Shown in pieces: positions 60,190-64,000 of a stretch of DNA of 64,000 bases. This DNA is from Phlegmacium glaucopus (Eukaryota; Basidiomycota; Agaricomycetes; Agaricales; Cortinariaceae). The stretch spans positions 405,927-469,926 of the forward strand of contig MU130698.1 in NCBI GenBank assembly GCA_015039465.1, written 5' to 3'. A program made the translations under genes and the position numbers. Below the pieces are notes generated by a model. The model saw only the letters and a program-made list of their open reading frames with translations, searched no databases and was not told where the DNA came from. Position 1 is the first letter of the stretch. Every line of letters starts with the position of its first letter.

Positions 60190-61530
60190 TTGTTGTTGTT
60201 GTATATAAACACCAACCAGAGAGCAGTGGACCAGACCTTAGGTCAAGAGACTCCCTGTTGTTCATTTAGGGAAGGTATAACCTTGACTTTTAACACACAG
60301 AGGTAAGGGGAAAGAATAGAGAAGAGAAGGAGGAGGATGAAGGTCTTGGAAGATGAATGAGGTATAAGACAAGGATGAGGATGAGCAAGAGAGAGTCTTC
60401 AGTAAGACTATAGCGGTTGAGGGATAGGGGATAGATTGACAGTAAGGGGCAAGAAAAGCGAACTTAAGGGAGGAATTCACTGGAATTCCACTGAGATGAT
60501 GAAAGTGGGGGGTAAGAATGAATTGAACTGAACTACCTATCCTGGTACAAAAGAGCAGTATTTATACCCTAAGGATGAGGCTATGTAAAACAATAAAAAG
60601 AAACAAAGTACGCGCTGTCAAAGGAAGAAAGATAAAGAGAGGACAGCTGCGAGAAGAAAAGAACAATGGAAAAGAAAAAGGAACAATAAAAAAATCTGTA
60701 AAGTGTCAAAGTGCGAGAGAAAAGAAAAGAAGGCAGTGTACATAGTCCAATAGCAAAAATATATCGACTCCATAGGCGTGTGGTCATGTCAAAATATGAA
60801 AGGTCCTGAGTCAACACTTGAAAGGCGCAGCCTTGTTCCCGAGAAAACACTACTTGCCCATGATCCCATGTCGCGCAGCCTTGATAACACTTGACACACT
60901 GCGAGAATAATCCTCTGCTGCTGATTCATCTGCAATTCCTGCTTAGTCGTGATCCTCCTGGACTTCCTAAATTGTCATAAAGAGGGTGGGAAGGCTTCAG
61001 GTACCGCGTGAATGATGGTTTTGGCAGTGAATGATAAGATAAGAGGTAGATGAGTGAGGATAGGGGACTGAGTGAGATCCAGGAGCGAGGTATGGCAAGA
61101 TAGATAGCTGAAGCGAAGACTTGTGGGTCCATAGCCACAACAACAATGACAAAGCCTTTGACATAATGGGAGATGTAGCTGATGCGTCCATAAAGGGGCC
61201 GTTCTTGAAATGATGGACCAAAGATACGATCAAACGCAAGCCAATGACCGATGCGAATAGTAGATTGATCGCTTTGTTGTATCACTAGCCAAGGGACAAA
61301 TGGATGGTAGATGTTAAGGAGCATGTCGATAGTGTAAATGATAGACAACATAGTGGAAGACATTGAGGATATGATGAGCGATGAGGATATTATCGTTGAA
61401 CGAATGATTTTGTTGACCAGGAACACGATTCAGGGCTGCTTCCAAAATAGGTAAGTGAATTCAAAGTCCGCTTATTTTCATGATGGCAACTTTTAAGCTT
61501 TGTTCTCACACTACCAATCAGTATTGGTGC
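60190..61530. mobile_element. Insertion 3 in the Plavaka gene
   Basis: Coding breaks after REWIWSTPSWRYKS and resumes near TGPRHDCAFVVEKQNERG. The ~1.3 kb between is purine-rich on the plus strand (60300-60720) and has no recognised gene; 'AGTATTTATACCC' (60553-60565) may be a core promoter. Boundaries are approximate and no target duplication was secured. Confidence 0.5.
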
Positions 61531-62572
61531 ACGACAGCGCAGTACAGGACCTCGCCATGACTGTGCGTTTGTTGTGGAGAAGCAAAATGAACGTGGCTTT
61601 CGGGGTATGAGTGTGGTACGCATCAAATTATTTTTCTCATTTAGCTATGAGGGGGAGAAATATCTGTGCGCTCTTGTGGAATGGTTCAAGAAGGTTGGCT
61701 GGTCCCCCAATGAGCAAACAGGTATGTGGGTAGTAAAACCAGAAGAGGATCACCACGGAAAGAGGTTGACAACCGTTGTACATTTAGACACAAAGACTGT
61801 GACAGAAGTTCCATATTTGGGTGGTGGGAATAAGCCAGCTGCCATCAAAATGAAAATGCGCCCGCATTTTCGTAGCCGGACAGACCCTAAAGTTGCTGAG
61901 AGTGCGTTCCATTGACAGCTTGCAAGCGCATCCGCAGCACTGGCCTAAGACGAGGAGACGGATGATGAAGAGGACGAGAGTGGATATTAATATGGCTGCG
62001 CACTGTCCGTTGTTGGAAGTATTTTCGCAGATGAACTAGAGTGAAATGTAATAAGTCTCAACTTCGGATAGAAGTTTTTATATAATTAAGTACCTAGAGT
62101 GAAATGTAGAGGTCTTTGCTGTGATCCACCAGATCTGATCAGATCTGATCAGATTCCGGTCAGAATTTTTACAAGCCCAAATGGCAGTAATAGAGCCAAT
62201 TTTTCTGACCAGATTCTGATCAGATCTGATCAGAAATACCAGATCTGATCAGATCTGATCAGATCTAATCAGATTTAATTCTGACCAATTTCCGAGCAGA
62301 ATCTGACCATTTCCGAGCAGAATCTGGTCAGATTCCGAGCAGAAATAAGTGAGATCAGCAAATGAACCACTTGAGTTTACTAGAAAAATAATATAATTAT
62401 GGTAATATGTCAAGTAGCACTATATTGAGATTAGATGGCAATGACCTTGTTGCCATCAAAATCGTGTATTTTGTTCAGTGCAAGGGGTGTGATCACATGA
62501 TCACATGTGACTTGCACAAGTAATGTTGATTTCATTCTCTGTCTCTCACACCGTCACACGGCCAGTAACGAC

Positions 62573-62605
62573 GACCACAGACGATGCACAGCATCGTCTG
62601 TGGTC
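62573..62605. repeat. Perfect 15-bp hairpin
   Basis: GACCACAGACGATGC, loop ACA, GCATCGTCTGTGGTC. Uninterrupted pairing over 15 bp with a 3-base loop. Confidence 0.95.
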
Positions 62606-62639
62606 ATAAAAAGGTAAGTCGATTATTTTATTGACCCCC

Positions 62640-63300
62640 ATTATATGCTAATACCCACTACACAACAACAGCAACAAATAACGGCAACGAATAACGGCAA
62701 CGAACGACAGTGGCAGCACAACGACGACAGCCATGTAACAACGGTAACCCCCCCTGGTGAGGGGGGGTATTTTTTATTTTATTCTATCTTAATTCATTAC
62801 TAATGACTTACAATAGTCATGTACGACATACGACAACGATAGCGAGCAACAACAACAATGTACAACACCACCACAACAATGTACAACACTACGACGATGA
62901 CGACGTGCAATGGTAACCCCCCCTCACCAGGGGGGGTATTTTTTTACTTCATTTTATGTTAATTGACTACTAACATGTTGTATTAGGCCATGTACGACGT
63001 ACGACATGCACGACGACGACACACGACGCGTACACACGTACAACAACAACACACGACCTGTATCACGACGAACGACCAATGTGACGACGACAAACGACAC
63101 CCACCGGCTTACAACGACGTACAACACGACGGACGACGGCGGTGACGGCTACCCCCCCCCTCTCGAGGGGGTTTTTGTTTGTTTTTATTTTATTTTTAAT
63201 TCTACCTTACTAATTACCACCAGATCCCCACTACTACCATGCCTCAACCTCAACACACCATCACCACCCCCCCTTTCACCAGGGGGGTTTTTTTAATTAG
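62640..63300 (+). repeat. Degenerate tandem array, each unit with a C-run/G-run hairpin and T tail
   Basis: Four units spaced about 120-230 bp carry CCCCCC..TCACCAGGGGGGG-type hairpins followed by GTATTTTTT or GTTTTT (near 62748-62776, 62916-62945, 63150-63176, 63267-63296). Between them lie ACGACAACG-rich stretches. Confidence 0.85.
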
Positions 63301-63329
63301 TTTTCGAATGATGACAAACCACAAGCCAC

Positions 63330-63670
63330 GACAACAACGACAAATGACAACGATGATGACAAACGACGATGACGACAACGGACAACGATGACAACAACGG
63401 ACAACGATGACAACAACGGACAACGACAACGGACAACGACAACGATGACAGACAACGACGATGATGACGGACAACGAACGACGACGGCGATGCCTCCTCG
63501 TCATCGTCCGTTTCGACCACCCACATACACCCGTTTTACGCCCATCACCCCCGTTTTGCACCCATCACCCCTTTTTTACACCCATCACCCCCGTTTTGCA
63601 CCCATCACCCCCCCTTTCTACCACCTGCCCATTCATTTCACACCCACTCTACCCACTCATTTTGACCACT
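63330..63670 (+). repeat. AACGA/ACGATGAC minisatellite and CACCCATCACCCC(C)GTTTT repeats
   Basis: 63330-63490 is built of ACAACGGACAACGATGAC-type units. 63537-63618 has four ~20-bp units CACCCATCACCCCCGTTTTG. Open frames here are repeat artefacts. Confidence 0.85.
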
Positions 63671-63950
63671 TAGTATTTTGATTTCATTTCTCTGATATCA
63701 ACTAATGTATTTTGTTATTCTAATGTACTAGTAACTAATCCCACCTCAAAATGTATAATTAATCCATTTAAATTTAAATTTAAATTAATATGTTAGAAAT
63801 TTTAGAAAAAATATGAGTTAGTAGGAATTGACTTATAAGTATTGCAATTCTGATCAGATCTGATCAGATCTGGTGGGGGACAGAAAAGTACTGGAAATGT
63901 AATACTAGGTACTGTTAGTAAAGAATTTCGTATATAATAATTGTTACTCA

Positions 63951-63977
63951 CAGTCTCAACTTCGGATAGAAGTTGAG
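63951..63977. repeat. 11-bp hairpin, partly repeated at 62054-62074
   Basis: GTCTCAACTTC-GGATA-GAAGTTGAGAC. The left arm and loop (GTCTCAACTTCGGATAGAAGTT) also occur at 62054-62075, on the other side of the 62125-63877 element. Confidence 0.85.
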
Positions 63978-64000
63978 ACTACTAAATAAAAGTATGCTAC

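Larger units (their letters stand above)
54607..61915 (+). pseudogene. Plavaka-type transposase, interrupted and decayed
   Basis: An N-terminal C2H2 finger (CPFKACPRTFHSESGRTNHV, ending HVRSVH) precedes the conserved run: HPFLNGRPCNKNGHFLPMG, EVQFKVADFLYHQEEMSQGN, GDAPWKCFKTSVDD, YDIWYHNPEVVVRNMLPNPD, SDFMSADFAWRQC, FVPIILGSDKTTVTVGMGDI, GPFIADYPEQIMLAG, ADIHELISSDLLHQAIQGMF, RFKQGRCFKQWTGDDSKALM, LVHYHVNIQDFGTPNGLCSS, ITESRHITAVKKPWRHSSRF, and a C-terminal MSVVRIKLFFSFSYEGEKYL. This matches basidiomycete Plavaka elements. Three insertions split it (about 56226-57476, 57910-59386, 60190-61530). In-frame TAGs occur at 55862-55864 and 57567-57569, and a deletion lies near 55890. It is inactive. 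Confidence 0.88.
62125..63877. mobile_element. Non-coding TIR element with GATCAGATCT ends
   Basis: CCACCAGATCTGATCAGATCTGATCAGA at the left is mirrored by TCTGATCAGATCTGATCAGATCTGGTGG at the right (to about 63877). The left subterminal zone (62125-62345) is packed with GATCAGATCT and 'CCGAGCAGAATCTG' words. The interior holds a 15-bp perfect hairpin, a hairpin-bearing tandem array and minisatellites rather than genes. Its ends recall those of the MITE at 52250-52556 (AGTACTTT..CCCCCAC). Confidence 0.65.

Noticed and set aside
60926..61426. Minus-strand open frame of 166 codons
   Set aside because: Hydrophobic and Ser-rich but with no family resemblance, and it lies in an insertion within the transposase; not enough support.
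63006..63681. Several open frames of 70-103 codons
   Set aside because: They consist of minisatellite translations (SSLS, HPSPP, TTDNDD types) without protein character.

Overview
The window is a repeat-rich stretch of a filamentous basidiomycete genome, most likely an agaricomycete. The evidence is the many short introns (about 45-75 bp, GT-AG), a 13-exon laccase, fungal seven-transmembrane genes of the DUF6534 type, and transposons typical of mushroom genomes (Plavaka, Tnp2-type CACTA, hAT, solo LTRs). No bacterial or organellar features were seen. Calls come from reading translations and base patterns directly; family names rest on recall of conserved motifs, not on a database search.

Layout. 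1-16 kb is a transposon zone: a hAT-type MITE (545-1154), a solo LTR (1344-1923), a foldback hAT MITE (2108-2489), a decayed inverted copy of an F-box-like gene (about 2985-5048), an inverted partial copy of a DUF6534 gene (5585-6785), a decayed CACTA transposase (7179-10473) and a hAT element with intact TIRs and target duplication (11301-14819). 14.9-33.3 kb holds small host genes and duplicates: a small membrane protein, the full DUF6534 gene, a broken second 7TM gene, a pair of cysteine-rich secreted-protein loci, CHK1-like kinase fragments, and two tandem paralogs with Arg/Gly-rich tails. 33.9-44 kb is the conserved core: VPS28 (ESCRT-I), a 72-residue secreted protein, a laccase, a single-pass membrane protein, a cytidine deaminase and an F-box/LRR-like gene. 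From 44.5 kb on it is again repeats: nested hAT MITEs, several solo LTRs, a TE-associated minus-strand gene (51.8-54.4 kb), a Plavaka transposase broken by three insertions (54.6-61.9 kb), and a TIR element with a hairpin-bearing array (62.1-63.9 kb).

The most striking observation is in the hAT element. From about 12721 to 14368, directly against a 360-N gap, the bases are written backwards without being complemented. Read right to left on the same strand, the segment gives a continuous hAT transposase with GT-AG introns. DNA cannot arise this way by inversion, so it is almost certainly an assembly or data-handling error. The gap is about the size of the missing transposase C-terminus.

The host genes do not form one pathway. 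VPS28 is endosomal housekeeping. The laccase and the small secreted proteins are export products. CDA salvages pyrimidines. The repeated inverted and tandem duplications (F-box, DUF6534, Arg/Gly-tail, cysteine-rich) show a locus reshaped by transposon-driven rearrangement.
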